From the IMG/VR virus record IMGVR_UViG_3300032291_003441, positions 1-64,000 of that record: a stretch of DNA of 64,000 bases; one strand, given 5' to 3'. This DNA is from a virus. Positions within the stretch are counted from its first letter, which is position 1; each line of letters opens with the position of its first letter. This document shows, piece by piece, positions 48,493 through 57,586 of this stretch. The notes below the pieces were generated by a model. The model made no database searches, was not told the origin of the DNA, and was given only the letters and a program-made list of their open reading frames with translations. The position numbers and the translations under genes are program-made.

Positions 48493-49647
48493 TTATTTTT
48501 TAATTCCTGCCAATGTCTGCCAACGGGAGAATTGGTCGTTTACTTCAAGAATTGGCTTTTTAGCAGCAACACCAGAGGGTTTAGAAGCAGATCCTCTTAA
48601 CATTGATTCGTTAACAGTTTTCTTAGTTTCTCTCATACCTTCAGATAAGGTTTCGAATACTAATTTAGCTTCTTTAACACTAGCGGCTTTATCAAAAGCG
48701 GCCAATACTTTTACTTTTTGACTTTCAGTCAAATTTTTAGCTTTGAAGATTTTGTTTGTGTAAAGCAATTTAGCGTTGAACAAATTAACTTCTTGTAATT
48801 CAGTTTTGATAGTAGATAAGGCGTTGTAAGCTTCATCAAGTTCTTCTTTCATTTCTTTAAGCTTCTTCTTGTAGTCTTCAACTCCTTCTTCTTCAGCAGT
48901 GTCTTTTTTATCACCACGCTTTGAAGCAGGAACATCACCTTTGTTACCACCGTACTTTTTACGTTCGTTGATTTCAACTTCTTCTTCACTTTCTTCACTT
49001 TCTTCTTCTTCTTCACCTTCCATACCTTCATGACCACCTTCTAATTCACCGGCGGCTACCATGTCAGCAATTACGCTTTCAATAAATGATTTAAGATCTG
49101 ATTCGTCCATGTTTTCAATATCGATTTCTTCATCTTCTGAATCTTCGATACCGTCTGCATCTTCGTCTGTGTACTCTTCCTCTTCGTCAGCTTCAGCTAC
49201 GTTACCATGAGCTGTAGGACCTTGAGGGTTGTTAATAAGATCTTCTTCTTCATTCATTGCTTCTTTTTCACCAGCTTTCTTTCCCTTTTCGTACTCGTAA
49301 GCTGCTTTACCTTCTTCCATGGCTGAATCTTCTTCTTCCATTTCATCAAGTTCTCTTAAAAGTGCATCTAAGTCCATTTCGTCAATTTCTTCAGCTTCTT
49401 TCATTTTTTCAGTGTCCATAGCTTCTTCTGTTGTGTCGTAATTTTCCTCAATTTCCTTTTCTTTCATCTCGGTCATCTCTTCTTTTGCTTCATCCACTTC
49501 ATCCATTTCGGCTAACTTTGCAGCTAACTTTTCTTTCAAATAGGGGGTAAAAGCTTCTTCAAGAGCGGCCTTTGCATTGGCGATGGCAGTTTCCTTAACT
49601 GCTTTAGCATCGGCAATGGCTTCTTTCAATAAATCTCTGTTTACCAT
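48493..49647 (-). CDS. Prohead scaffolding core protein (gp22-like)
   Basis: A 384-residue, extremely acidic and helical protein starting MVNRDLLKEAIADAK. Acidic runs (EEEEESEESEEE) and a C-terminal helix block (LLYTNKIFKAKNLTESQKVKVLAAFDKA, EAKLVFETL) match T4 gp22-like scaffolds, which the prohead protease later degrades. The longer reading from 49665 needs a TTG start; the ATG at 49647 has the usual A-rich leader. It lies between protease and capsid, exactly as in T4. Confidence 0.85.
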   Translation of the reverse strand: MVNRDLLKEAIADAKAVKETAIANAKAALEEAFTPYLKEKLAAKLAEMDEVDEAKEEMTEMKEKEIEENYDTTEEAMDTEKMKEAEEIDEMDLDALLRELDEMEEEDSAMEEGKAAYEYEKGKKAGEKEAMNEEEDLINNPQGPTAHGNVAEADEEEEYTDEDADGIEDSEDEEIDIENMDESDLKSFIESVIADMVAAGELEGGHEGMEGEEEEESEESEEEVEINERKKYGGNKGDVPASKRGDKKDTAEEEGVEDYKKKLKEMKEELDEAYNALSTIKTELQEVNLFNAKLLYTNKIFKAKNLTESQKVKVLAAFDKAASVKEAKLVFETLSEGMRETKKTVNESMLRGSASKPSGVAAKKPILEVNDQFSRWQTLAGIKK

Positions 49648-49793
49648 TTTGTTTTTTGTCCTCAAATAATTTTTGTTGGAAATACGCTTATTGTTGACTA
49701 ATGTCGAAGCGTAATAAAATATTTTATCTAAATGCGATATAAGAAAACCGCATATTACGAATATACGTATATGGGGATTTTTTAAAAATGCAT

Positions 49794-49824
49794 AAATAAA
49801 AAACCCTCCTTTTTAGGGGAGGGT
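49794..49824 (-). terminator. Terminator after the prohead protease gene
   Basis: Stem ACCCTCC/GGAGGGT with 6-8 base loop, followed by a six-T run on the minus strand. The 205 bases between protease and scaffold genes otherwise hold only AT-rich leader with a CGTATATTCG element (49757-49766). Confidence 0.7.
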
Positions 49825-49852
49825 CGGTCAAAGGATACTATCCTAAGAGGGG

Positions 49853-50458
49853 TTAAAATATAGGGCATGTGCCATTAGCACATAAAATTTCTGTTAATAT
49901 AGAATTAACTTTAGCATATGAGTTAGTAGGAATTTCTTTACCTTCTTTAACTAATTGCATATATGATCCTGGATTAGATGGGGTTGATACAAAGTCCCAA
50001 CACAATAATTCAAAATCATCTTGTACCTCTAATGTGCCTTCGTTCATTTCTTTTAATGAACCCATTCCACGAGATGATACACCTACTTGAACATTATTTT
50101 CAATAAGTGCTTTTAAAATATTACCTGATACTGTTGGTAAAATTTCTATTTTTCCTATTACCTTGTCTCCATCCCACCAAACCTCTCTGATGATATGAGA
50201 TACGTTTTTAAGAGAAATAATTGTTGAATCAGGGTGATCTAACTCACCTGTGGCTCTGTTTTCAGATACAATTTGGTTGTACTTATCGATTTCACGTTCC
50301 CACAAGTCTTTTGGATAATATCTACCATTACCATTTTTTACTTCGGCTGTAGCTAAAATACCTTCAACTAAGGGATTACCGGAAGGTGCTTTTAAACCTT
50401 CGGTAAGTTGCACTGGAGTAACTTTAAATGGTATAGTTTCAATTAAAACCTGTTTCAT
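49853..50458 (-). CDS. Prohead protease (gp21-like)
   Basis: A 201-residue serine protease that matures the prohead. GELDHPDS carries the catalytic His, and VGVSSRGMGSL carries the catalytic Ser; DFVSTPSNPGSYM is the conserved segment after them. EGILATAEVKNGNGRYYPKDLWEREI is typical of the family. It starts one base after the upstream core gene, and a terminator follows it, so scaffold and capsid are transcribed separately. Confidence 0.9.
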   Translation of the reverse strand: MKQVLIETIPFKVTPVQLTEGLKAPSGNPLVEGILATAEVKNGNGRYYPKDLWEREIDKYNQIVSENRATGELDHPDSTIISLKNVSHIIREVWWDGDKVIGKIEILPTVSGNILKALIENNVQVGVSSRGMGSLKEMNEGTLEVQDDFELLCWDFVSTPSNPGSYMQLVKEGKEIPTNSYAKVNSILTEILCANGTCPIF

Positions 50459-50459
50459 A

Positions 50460-51383
50460 TTAGTAAGACATCATATCGTCATCCTCATCAATAACTTCTT
50501 CTTTAGCTTTACCAGTCATCTTTTCATAGATTTTTTGGTTTTTAGCTTTATGTTTTTCAAGTTCTTTAATTTCCTTATTAAGAGTTTTAACCATAGATTG
50601 ATCAATCATTTCAGCTAATTCTTCTGATTCAGCTAATGCTAATTTAGATTTACGTTTTTCGATTGCCTCATCAATAGCGGTTATTTTTGCCTCTAAAGCA
50701 ACAACTTGTGATGTTTTTTCTAACTCTTTAATTTGAGAATTAATATCAGGACGTTTTGCTTCGTTCAAACCTTCTTTAACGGTTTTAGGTATATCACCAT
50801 ATCCTGATGATTTGTATTTACCTTTAGGTGCTACAGGTTCTCCACCTCCAACAAAATCTTTAGTGTATCCAATTCCCTTAACACCAAATGAAGCCTCAGT
50901 AGCATAGTAATTAATATTTTTAACCATGTTTTTCAACACGATTTGTTTTAATTCATATACACTCTTATCTTTATTCTTTTCATCTTGCATTTCGGTATAG
51001 AAACCCATTAAAAATGATTGACCGTAAACGTTGTCAATATTATCAGGATTATTAGTATCGAAATTGCTTTCTAAATCTTTAGCTACTTCAGGAGCTGGTT
51101 TTTCAAACTCGTTTTGATCACCATATTCTTTAGTATTTTTAACACCTACTGCTTCTTTTAAATTAGTGTCAAAAATAGCCTGCCAATCTTTACGACCTAT
51201 AGTTACTATACCACCTGCGGCCTCACTTAAAAGATTTTTACTTGTTAAAATATGAACAGCAGAATTAAAGTCATTACCTGTAGTAACGTACTCAGGGAAC
51301 ATATGTCTAGCTACTTTTAAGAAGTGGTCTTTATTACCTTTACCTTCTTTTATTAATTGATATTCTTGTTGTAAGGTTTTCAT
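50460..51383 (-). CDS. Prohead core-associated protein
   Basis: A 307-residue charged, largely helical protein starting MKTLQQEYQLIKEGKGNKDH. I choose the ATG at 51383 because the AATATTTATAA motif lies four bases upstream (51388-51398); the longer reading from 51431 would contain the promoter. A long coiled coil lies at 215-290. Position between portal and protease suggests an equivalent of the T4 gp67/gp68 core proteins, without clear sequence support. Confidence 0.7.
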   Translation of the reverse strand: MKTLQQEYQLIKEGKGNKDHFLKVARHMFPEYVTTGNDFNSAVHILTSKNLLSEAAGGIVTIGRKDWQAIFDTNLKEAVGVKNTKEYGDQNEFEKPAPEVAKDLESNFDTNNPDNIDNVYGQSFLMGFYTEMQDEKNKDKSVYELKQIVLKNMVKNINYYATEASFGVKGIGYTKDFVGGGEPVAPKGKYKSSGYGDIPKTVKEGLNEAKRPDINSQIKELEKTSQVVALEAKITAIDEAIEKRKSKLALAESEELAEMIDQSMVKTLNKEIKELEKHKAKNQKIYEKMTGKAKEEVIDEDDDMMSY

Positions 51384-51387
51384 TTTG

Positions 51388-51398
51388 TTATAAATATT
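51388..51398 (-). promoter_or_regulatory. Late-type promoter motif before the 51383 gene
   Basis: AATATTTATAA, then CAAA and ATG. It overlaps the stop region of the 51397 gene. Confidence 0.6.
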
Positions 51399-51663
51399 AT
51401 GTAAAGAATAATACATTATTACTAGTAGCATCTAATGAAGCACTAGTAACAAAAAGAGGATAATATCCAGGAACAAAAAATAAAGAAGAGCCTGATAATG
51501 CTAGTTCACCATTTGATGCGTCTTTTAACCCACGAAAATGGGCTACTGTTCCTTGAGGAGTAGTAGATGTATTAGGACATACAACAAAACCAGCAAATGA
51601 GCCAGTAATGGTTTGACCTTGTATTAGTAATCTTGATGTTGGATTTACTGGTAAATTTGCCAT
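51397..51663 (-). CDS. Small virion protein
   Basis: An 88-residue hydrophobic-beta type protein (LLIQGQTITGSFAGFVVCPN, LFFVPGYYPLFVTSASLDAT). No known family recognised. It lies in the capsid assembly run, three bases after the 51667 gene, and may be a head decoration subunit. Confidence 0.6.
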   Translation of the reverse strand: MANLPVNPTSRLLIQGQTITGSFAGFVVCPNTSTTPQGTVAHFRGLKDASNGELALSGSSLFFVPGYYPLFVTSASLDATSNNVLFFT

Positions 51664-51666
51664 GTT

Positions 51667-52524
51667 TTATTTTTTAAATAGTTCTATTAAGTCGTTTAAA
51701 TAATCGTTTGCTAAATCAGTACCATAAACAATACTAAATGATTCTGGATTTTGTCTATAATAATCCATAGTCTCGTGTTTTGCTTGTTGTAATAATGGTA
51801 ATAATTGGTTTAATTTTCTTTCTACTTCATCAAACCCCATTAAACGAGAGGCAATGAATTGTTTGTTATCAGGATTTTGTATATTTAAGTCCTGTAGATA
51901 TTGTTCAACATTAGTATCCTCTTCCCAAAGTGGTTTAACGATGATACCTTTTGCTGCTTTATTTAATGCTTTTTGGTTAACTAACTTATATTTAAAATCT
52001 TTAACATAAGTATTATTTTTAACCCCTGTTTCACTAGCTGCAGGACCAGGACCCATAGTTGCTCCAGGACCCTCAGTTACTTTTTTAAATCCAGCTTGTG
52101 TATAAGCACCGTACGTGGATTTACGAGGGGATGGACCTGTATGGTTTTCTCCCTCACCACCTGATGTAAATCCTGAGGATGAGGATATAGTAGAATCCTC
52201 TTTTACTGAGGATACTTTATTATATTCTTCGGGGTAATTTTTTCTTAAATGAGTGCGGTACTGATTATAAGCATCTCTAACTTCTTTAGCAATGGTTCTT
52301 AATTGAAAATCACCTTTTGCTTCTGGTGATGCAACTAAACTATCTAAAAAATTTTTTGCTTTAACTAAAGTATTATGAGCATTTTCAAAATCAGCTACAT
52401 CTTCAATAGACCAAGTAATAGCTCCAGTTTCAGGATCAACGGCAGTGACAGTAGATTTTCGTCCACTACGTGTTTCGGTATCACCAACCTTGATTTCCTT
52501 TAACTTATATTTAAAATTAGCCAT
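51667..52524 (-). CDS. Head-assembly region protein of unknown function
   Basis: A 285-residue protein. The N-terminal 110 residues are charged and helical, the middle (110-165) is Ser/Gly/Pro-rich and probably disordered, and the C-terminal part is helical again (EVERKLNQLLPLLQQAKHETMDYY). It overlaps the upstream gene by 8 bases. It is likely a prohead core or head-vertex component judging by place only. Confidence 0.65.
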   Translation of the reverse strand: MANFKYKLKEIKVGDTETRSGRKSTVTAVDPETGAITWSIEDVADFENAHNTLVKAKNFLDSLVASPEAKGDFQLRTIAKEVRDAYNQYRTHLRKNYPEEYNKVSSVKEDSTISSSSGFTSGGEGENHTGPSPRKSTYGAYTQAGFKKVTEGPGATMGPGPAASETGVKNNTYVKDFKYKLVNQKALNKAAKGIIVKPLWEEDTNVEQYLQDLNIQNPDNKQFIASRLMGFDEVERKLNQLLPLLQQAKHETMDYYRQNPESFSIVYGTDLANDYLNDLIELFKK

Positions 52525-53374
52525 TTACTTTTTCAATTTCTTCTAATAAAGCAAAATATTGTAATAAATTTACCAAATCATCGTTACCTACGTTAGATAT
52601 TTTACCTAAAGGAGATATCATTTTATTAACTTCATTTAACTTAATTTGAGTTGCCTTATCGGTTACTTTCTTAGCTAATTTAGTTAATTCTTCTTTAATT
52701 TCTACAACTTTAGTATTATAAAAATCTCTTAATTTAGGAGTTGAATCAACTGAATTGATGAATTCTTTTAATACTAATTTTTGGTTATCATTTAATGAAG
52801 CATATTTTCCATTAAATTTTTCCAATAATACTTTATAAGTTAAAATACGTAAATCTTTATCGTATGATTGAAATTCAACCATTAAATCATCCTCAACTTT
52901 TTTCTTATCAAATTGTTTAGTTGTTAAATTTTCTAAGATAGCAATTTTGTTAGAAATGATTTGGTCCGGGTTGGATAATAATTCGCTATTATATATTTCT
53001 ACTAACGTATATAATGCAGCATAAGACTTATAATTAGGTAATTTAGTAGCAAAAAATTCCTCTAAGTTATAATGCTTAGAAATTTCTTGAATTAAATTAT
53101 ACTTTTGTCTTTTTAATGCTCCTCTATTTAAGTTTTTAGAAGATTCAATAACGGAATTAATTACAACCTCTGCTTTACCTTCTGTTAGATTTTTATACTT
53201 AGTTATTGATTCGTATAATTTATACTCTCTACCTAACTCAGTTTTTACAAAATATTTTTTTAATATATGTGTTGCTTTCGAATCTTTTCCCGACAGAGTA
53301 TCTGCAGTAATTTGTCTTACCAACAATTCAAACAGGATTCCTGTATTTTTATACTTCGAATGTTTAATGTTCAT
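52517..53374 (-). CDS. Head-assembly region protein (MNIKHSKYKNTGILFELLVRQ type)
   Basis: A 285-residue, Lys-rich, all-helical protein. The beginning NTGILFELLVRQITADTLSG looks like a conserved motif of T4-like relatives, but I know no function for it. It lies between portal and protease and overlaps the next gene by 8 bases. Possible roles are scaffold or packaging accessory. Confidence 0.65.
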   Translation of the reverse strand: MNIKHSKYKNTGILFELLVRQITADTLSGKDSKATHILKKYFVKTELGREYKLYESITKYKNLTEGKAEVVINSVIESSKNLNRGALKRQKYNLIQEISKHYNLEEFFATKLPNYKSYAALYTLVEIYNSELLSNPDQIISNKIAILENLTTKQFDKKKVEDDLMVEFQSYDKDLRILTYKVLLEKFNGKYASLNDNQKLVLKEFINSVDSTPKLRDFYNTKVVEIKEELTKLAKKVTDKATQIKLNEVNKMISPLGKISNVGNDDLVNLLQYFALLEEIEKVNG

Positions 53375-53389
53375 TCCCCAAAGGTTTTG

Positions 53390-53400
53390 TTATAAATATA
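53390..53400 (-). promoter_or_regulatory. Late-type promoter motif before the 53374 gene
   Basis: Minus strand TATATTTATAACAAAACC, 15 bases from the ATG. Confidence 0.55.
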
Positions 53401-53409
53401 TAAAGATTC

Positions 53410-55311
53410 TTATTCCTTTAACTTACTTTCATCTAACAATGAATCTCCTAACGTTGATTTTTCAGCTGTTACTCTTTTACCTAAACCCTCTATTAAAGTT
53501 CTGTTTTTTAGGTAAATTTGTTTTGCCTCTAAAGCAAATGGAGAACCTCCTTTAGGTTTAGGATTAATACTATCCGATTCGTTATCGTCATTTTTCATTC
53601 CTTTAGCACCTAATCTGTCTTTACCAAAATTATCATCTTGTGTATTACGATTTGTGGGGTTTTCTTCAGGACGTCCTAATTCTAAATCACTGCCATATCC
53701 TACGGGAACATTTTCTGGTTGGTCGTACATTCTTCCTTTACCATATAATGAGGCCAAATCGTGTGGTGTACCATATGATTTACCTGTCATTTTAGGATCG
53801 TTTCCTTCCTCGGCAATCTGGTTATAACGGAAAGCACGTTTTTGGTCTTCTGCTAACAAGTCTCTGTATTCATCGTACTCATCTTGGCTAAAGTGGAATA
53901 CGTTATCATAAATCCAGTCAGTAGGTAATAATTTAGCTTCCATAATCTTTTGAGCTAAATCTACCTTTTGAGTTAATAACGCAATTTTTTCTTGATCGTA
54001 GATAATAGAAGGTGTAGTCAAATCTAACTCAAAGTTAGTTAATTCCTCACCTGTATAACCTTGTGAATATAAATGTACTAATGCAATTTTATATAATTCA
54101 GATAATGTAATGCGCTGAATACGATCAATTGTACGAGCAAATCTAATATCCTCTGCTGCTAATGTTGCTTTACCACTTAAATCTTTATCATAACCCATGA
54201 ATGCTTTAGGTACTTTAAGAGCGGCAAACAATTTATCACGTAAGTATGTAACGTCCTGAATACCATCGTATTGTAAACCAGGAGCGGTTTCAATCTTAGT
54301 AGTAGTGTCATTACCTCTCATTGGAATGTAAAAATCTTCCAATAAGTTTTGCATGTTGTACTTTAAGTTATACTCACCTGTTTGGTTATCCATTAATGGA
54401 GTACGCTTCATAGTAGAAATAGTTTTCTGCATGAAGTTTTCTACCTCATTTGGAGGAATAGAACCAACGTTAATGTAGAATATACGACGATCCGGGCTAC
54501 GTGAAATTCTATGAATTAACATAGCATCTTCCATCAACACATATTGTTTAAAGATACGACGAGCTGGTTCCAAATACGAACGGCCATAAGGTAAATAGTT
54601 AACATCAGTCAACAATCTAAAGTGAGCCATTTCATAATTGTCAAAATAAATACCTGGTTGGTTTTCTTGGAATGAACCTAAAGTAGGAGTACCATAATAA
54701 CCTGAACCACCAGCGTAAATACCTTCTGGTGAATATCTGAATCTTACAGAATTTGGATGTTCATGATCGTAATTTTCTTGTCTTTCAATATGGTATGCTG
54801 TATAAGGGATAACATTATATACACCATATTTTTCAGCAATTTCCATTTTAAGGAAAAAGTCACCATACTTACACATTTGGCGAATCCAAGACCATAAATT
54901 GAATTCAATGTTTAATACATCATAAAACAAGTTGTAAAGAATTTGTTGAACATCCTCGTTACTACTTTTAATATGAAGTACTTCTCCCATATCATTTTTA
55001 AGAGTAGATTCATCGGCAACAATATCAAGAGCAGAAGCAACAATAGCATCATAGTCCATGTTATCATAATCCGAATAAACCATAGTACGTAAGTACTGCC
55101 AGTTTATATTGATTTGAGCTCCTAGTAAAGAGGAGGCTGCTGGAGAGTATAGACGGTTATATCTATCTACTAGCGAATTAGTTGCTACGTCTCCTGAACG
55201 TTGAATTGAGTCAACGTCCATTACTTTTAATTCACTGTTACCCTGATTTCTAATAATAACGTCTGTTGAAAACAGGCGTTGTAATCGGGTAAATAAACTT
55301 TTATCAGCCAT
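53410..55311 (-). CDS. Portal protein (gp20-like)
   Basis: A 633-residue portal. Recognisable segments are YSDYDNMDYDAIVASALDIVADES, WIRQMCKYGDFFLKMEI, MLIHRISRSPDRRIFYINVGSIPPNEVENFM, MRGNDTTTKIETAPG and KVPKAFMGYDKDLSGKATLAAEDIRFARTI. These match T4 gp20-like proteins that form the packaging ring. The C-terminal 110 residues are charged and disordered. It follows the terminase gene, and a late-type motif lies 20 bases upstream. Confidence 0.93.
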   Translation of the reverse strand: MADKSLFTRLQRLFSTDVIIRNQGNSELKVMDVDSIQRSGDVATNSLVDRYNRLYSPAASSLLGAQININWQYLRTMVYSDYDNMDYDAIVASALDIVADESTLKNDMGEVLHIKSSNEDVQQILYNLFYDVLNIEFNLWSWIRQMCKYGDFFLKMEIAEKYGVYNVIPYTAYHIERQENYDHEHPNSVRFRYSPEGIYAGGSGYYGTPTLGSFQENQPGIYFDNYEMAHFRLLTDVNYLPYGRSYLEPARRIFKQYVLMEDAMLIHRISRSPDRRIFYINVGSIPPNEVENFMQKTISTMKRTPLMDNQTGEYNLKYNMQNLLEDFYIPMRGNDTTTKIETAPGLQYDGIQDVTYLRDKLFAALKVPKAFMGYDKDLSGKATLAAEDIRFARTIDRIQRITLSELYKIALVHLYSQGYTGEELTNFELDLTTPSIIYDQEKIALLTQKVDLAQKIMEAKLLPTDWIYDNVFHFSQDEYDEYRDLLAEDQKRAFRYNQIAEEGNDPKMTGKSYGTPHDLASLYGKGRMYDQPENVPVGYGSDLELGRPEENPTNRNTQDDNFGKDRLGAKGMKNDDNESDSINPKPKGGSPFALEAKQIYLKNRTLIEGLGKRVTAEKSTLGDSLLDESKLKE

Positions 55312-55330
55312 TTTTATGTTTTATTATATA

Positions 55331-55341
55331 CTATAAATATT
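55331..55341 (-). promoter_or_regulatory. Late-type promoter motif before the portal gene
   Basis: Minus strand AATATTTATAG followed by TATATAATAAAACAT and the ATG at 55311; overlaps the terminase stop. Confidence 0.55.
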
Positions 55342-56906
55342 TACAAAATCCAACTAATGTCCTCCATCCCCTTATCTGTTTGGAGGGAATATGGATTTTT
55401 TACTTGGTTTGGATTATAAGCGCCAATATACGAAGTCTTACTCATATTGCCTAGTGTAGCGCGAGTCATGTCGTGACCTTGTTGTTGGAATTTTAACGAC
55501 GTGTCTCTTAAGAACATAGCAATACCAAATGGCATAACCAAATCATCATTATAACCTGTTTGTGCCTCAGGTCTACCATTTTTCCATACAAATACTTTCA
55601 TTTCCTCAACCAAACGTCTTGAACGAATAGTTACGGAACGGTCACCAACAAATTCTCGGAATTTATTCACAATTAACGGTCTAGTACGCATTGACATCGT
55701 GAAGCCAGGGGTCATATCGGATGAACCCTCATATGTCTTTAAATACGACTCTGCTGTGAGTTGATCTGATTTAGGTGATTGGTATATATTGCGATAACCT
55801 CTTTCAATTACAGCATCAATAGTAGCCCATCCAATAGAGGCATTTTCAATTACTAATAATGCTTGATTATATTCTGTGGCAACTCCTACTAGAAAATATC
55901 CAAATTCTTTAGTAGGTAATTGTCCTCTATATTCAGCAACTTGCACGTTGGTTGCAATATCAATTACGTGACAAGTTGAAAAATCTTTACCATCACCTCT
56001 AGCTACGTCAGCTACCACCATATAATCTCTTGTATAGTCTGCTGGTTCCCATACCCAAAAGTTCTGGTCAGCGCCTCTTCTTTCAAGAGGATCTTTTATT
56101 GTTGTTTGAGTAATAAATTCTAACCACTCGTTATAAAATACTACATCACCTGATGTACTAAAATCACAATCACACTCTTGTGATGCTAGTCTAGGATCTC
56201 CTAATAATTCATCTTGGCGTTTTCTCCAAGTCTCGTCTCGTTCAGGGTGAACAAACCAAGGTAATTTAATTGGTAAAAAATCGTTTTCAGCATTTTCTGC
56301 CGCAACCCATGTTTTATGGAACCAGTTTCCTGTACCGTAAGGAGTTGATAGTACAATCGCACCACCACCCGTTGCTAATGTTTGTTGAGCTGAGGCCCAA
56401 ATCTCACCAATTTGCTCAATGAAAGCTGCCTCATCCACTATCAACAAAGAAACGGCTTCTGAACGACCTGCATCGCTTGATGCTGAAGTGGCTTTAATTT
56501 GAGAACCGTTATTTAGCCTTAATGTTAATTTGTTATGTTCGTCTGCTGGTATTTTAAGCCATGAAGGTAAGTTATCAAACATAAACTTAACCTTTGTAAC
56601 CATGTTTTTAGCTGTTTCCTGCTTTGTAGCAATACACAACACGTTTTTATCCTTTTGGAATAACATTAACCATAAAGAATAACCAGCCGCTAATGTTGAA
56701 ATACCTAACTGACGAGATTTTAATACAATTGAGTATGGATTATCTCTAAATAAACGTAATGTTTTTTCCTGAAAAGGATATAAATTGAATATTACTCGAC
56801 CCCTTTGTGGGTGTTGAATATTACAATATTTTTTCATAAAGTGAGCCGGATCTTGGGCACACTTTAGATATTCTTCTCTTATTATTTGTTTTAAGTCTTG
56901 ACTCAT
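55341..56906 (-). CDS. Large terminase (gp17-like)
   Basis: A 521-residue packaging motor. The ATPase has SRQLGIST as Walker A near residue 62, LLIVDEAAF as Walker B and STPYGTGNWF as the coupling motif. The nuclease has VVADVARGDGKDFSTCHVID and IENASIGWATIDAVIE, with late NDDLVMPFGIA. It is shorter than T4 gp17 (610). It follows the spanin-like genes by three bases and precedes the portal gene. Confidence 0.95.
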   Translation of the reverse strand: MSQDLKQIIREEYLKCAQDPAHFMKKYCNIQHPQRGRVIFNLYPFQEKTLRLFRDNPYSIVLKSRQLGISTLAAGYSLWLMLFQKDKNVLCIATKQETAKNMVTKVKFMFDNLPSWLKIPADEHNKLTLRLNNGSQIKATSASSDAGRSEAVSLLIVDEAAFIEQIGEIWASAQQTLATGGGAIVLSTPYGTGNWFHKTWVAAENAENDFLPIKLPWFVHPERDETWRKRQDELLGDPRLASQECDCDFSTSGDVVFYNEWLEFITQTTIKDPLERRGADQNFWVWEPADYTRDYMVVADVARGDGKDFSTCHVIDIATNVQVAEYRGQLPTKEFGYFLVGVATEYNQALLVIENASIGWATIDAVIERGYRNIYQSPKSDQLTAESYLKTYEGSSDMTPGFTMSMRTRPLIVNKFREFVGDRSVTIRSRRLVEEMKVFVWKNGRPEAQTGYNDDLVMPFGIAMFLRDTSLKFQQQGHDMTRATLGNMSKTSYIGAYNPNQVKNPYSLQTDKGMEDISWIL

Positions 56907-56909
56907 AAA

Positions 56910-57320
56910 TTATAGTACCAAAGATAAAATCAAACCTATAGTAGCTATTACAACTGCTGCTTTAGCACCTCTAATTTTATCTTCTAGGTCTGTTATTTTT
57001 TTATCTCTTTCGTTAATCATTCCGTCTTTAGAAGTAATAATACCTTTTAAGTCTTTTACTTTATCTTCTAAAATTAATCGAGTAGTATCACAAATAAATA
57101 AAGCTGTATCCTGTCTAAGGATAACTTTTTCCATCAAGGAGATAGAATCACGAGCTACTACTAATTCTTTTTTAAGATTATCTCTATTGGTTTTAACTAA
57201 TAAAGCATTTTTTAATGATTTAATAGGAACTATTACTGTTGAATCACTTAAACGCTGCTGTGAACTCGCTGATGATATCATCATCAGACATACTATTGAT
57301 GCGATTATGTTCTTGCTCAT
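56910..57320 (-). CDS. Exported coiled-coil protein, probable spanin partner
   Basis: A 136-residue protein from MSKNIIASIVCLMMISSASS. The N-terminus is a signal peptide, likely cut before QQRLSD. A coiled-coil middle follows, and a C-terminal hydrophobic span (AAVVIATIGLILSLVL) ends the protein. No clear lipobox is visible. Its first 77 bases overlap the end of the upstream TM/coiled-coil gene in a different frame, an Rz/Rz1-style arrangement. The longer reading from 57353 adds a basic leader and is less likely. I infer a lysis role, joining the membranes with its partner. Confidence 0.6.
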   Translation of the reverse strand: MSKNIIASIVCLMMISSASSQQRLSDSTVIVPIKSLKNALLVKTNRDNLKKELVVARDSISLMEKVILRQDTALFICDTTRLILEDKVKDLKGIITSKDGMINERDKKITDLEDKIRGAKAAVVIATIGLILSLVL

Positions 57321-57585
57321 ATTGTTTTTTATATTTTTTTGCTTTTTCAGCAATATCTGCTAATTTGGCTTTGTCTATGATAATTAAAGAATCTAAAATC
57401 TTTCTAGTAGAATCTAAAGTAGAAATCATAGTATCTTTTTTACCAATTTCTAGCTGGAGGGAATCAATTGTTTTTTGGTATTGTTTATCTTTATCAGATG
57501 AATAACCTTGTTTATAAGTAAATAACCCATAGATTAATACACCTAATAAACACGCTATAACCAATTGCAAAATAAATTTTTTCAT
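57244..57585 (-). CDS. Probable inner-membrane spanin (Rz-like)
   Basis: A 113-residue protein: an N-terminal membrane anchor (MKKFILQLVIACLLGVLIYG) followed by a periplasmic coiled coil (KQYQKTIDSLQLEIGKKD, KAKKYKKQYEQEHNRI) as in i-spanins. The ATG at 57585 is preferred over 57612, which would add a non-hydrophobic leader. The gene overlaps the exported partner by 77 bases. In T4-like phages spanins help disrupt the outer membrane at lysis. Confidence 0.62.
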   Translation of the reverse strand: MKKFILQLVIACLLGVLIYGLFTYKQGYSSDKDKQYQKTIDSLQLEIGKKDTMISTLDSTRKILDSLIIIDKAKLADIAEKAKKYKKQYEQEHNRINSMSDDDIISEFTAAFK

Positions 57586-57586
57586 A

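Noticed and set aside
51384-51431. Earlier ATG at 51431 for the core-associated protein.
   Set aside because: The recurrent AATATTTATAA motif lies between the two ATGs, and the extra residues look non-coding.
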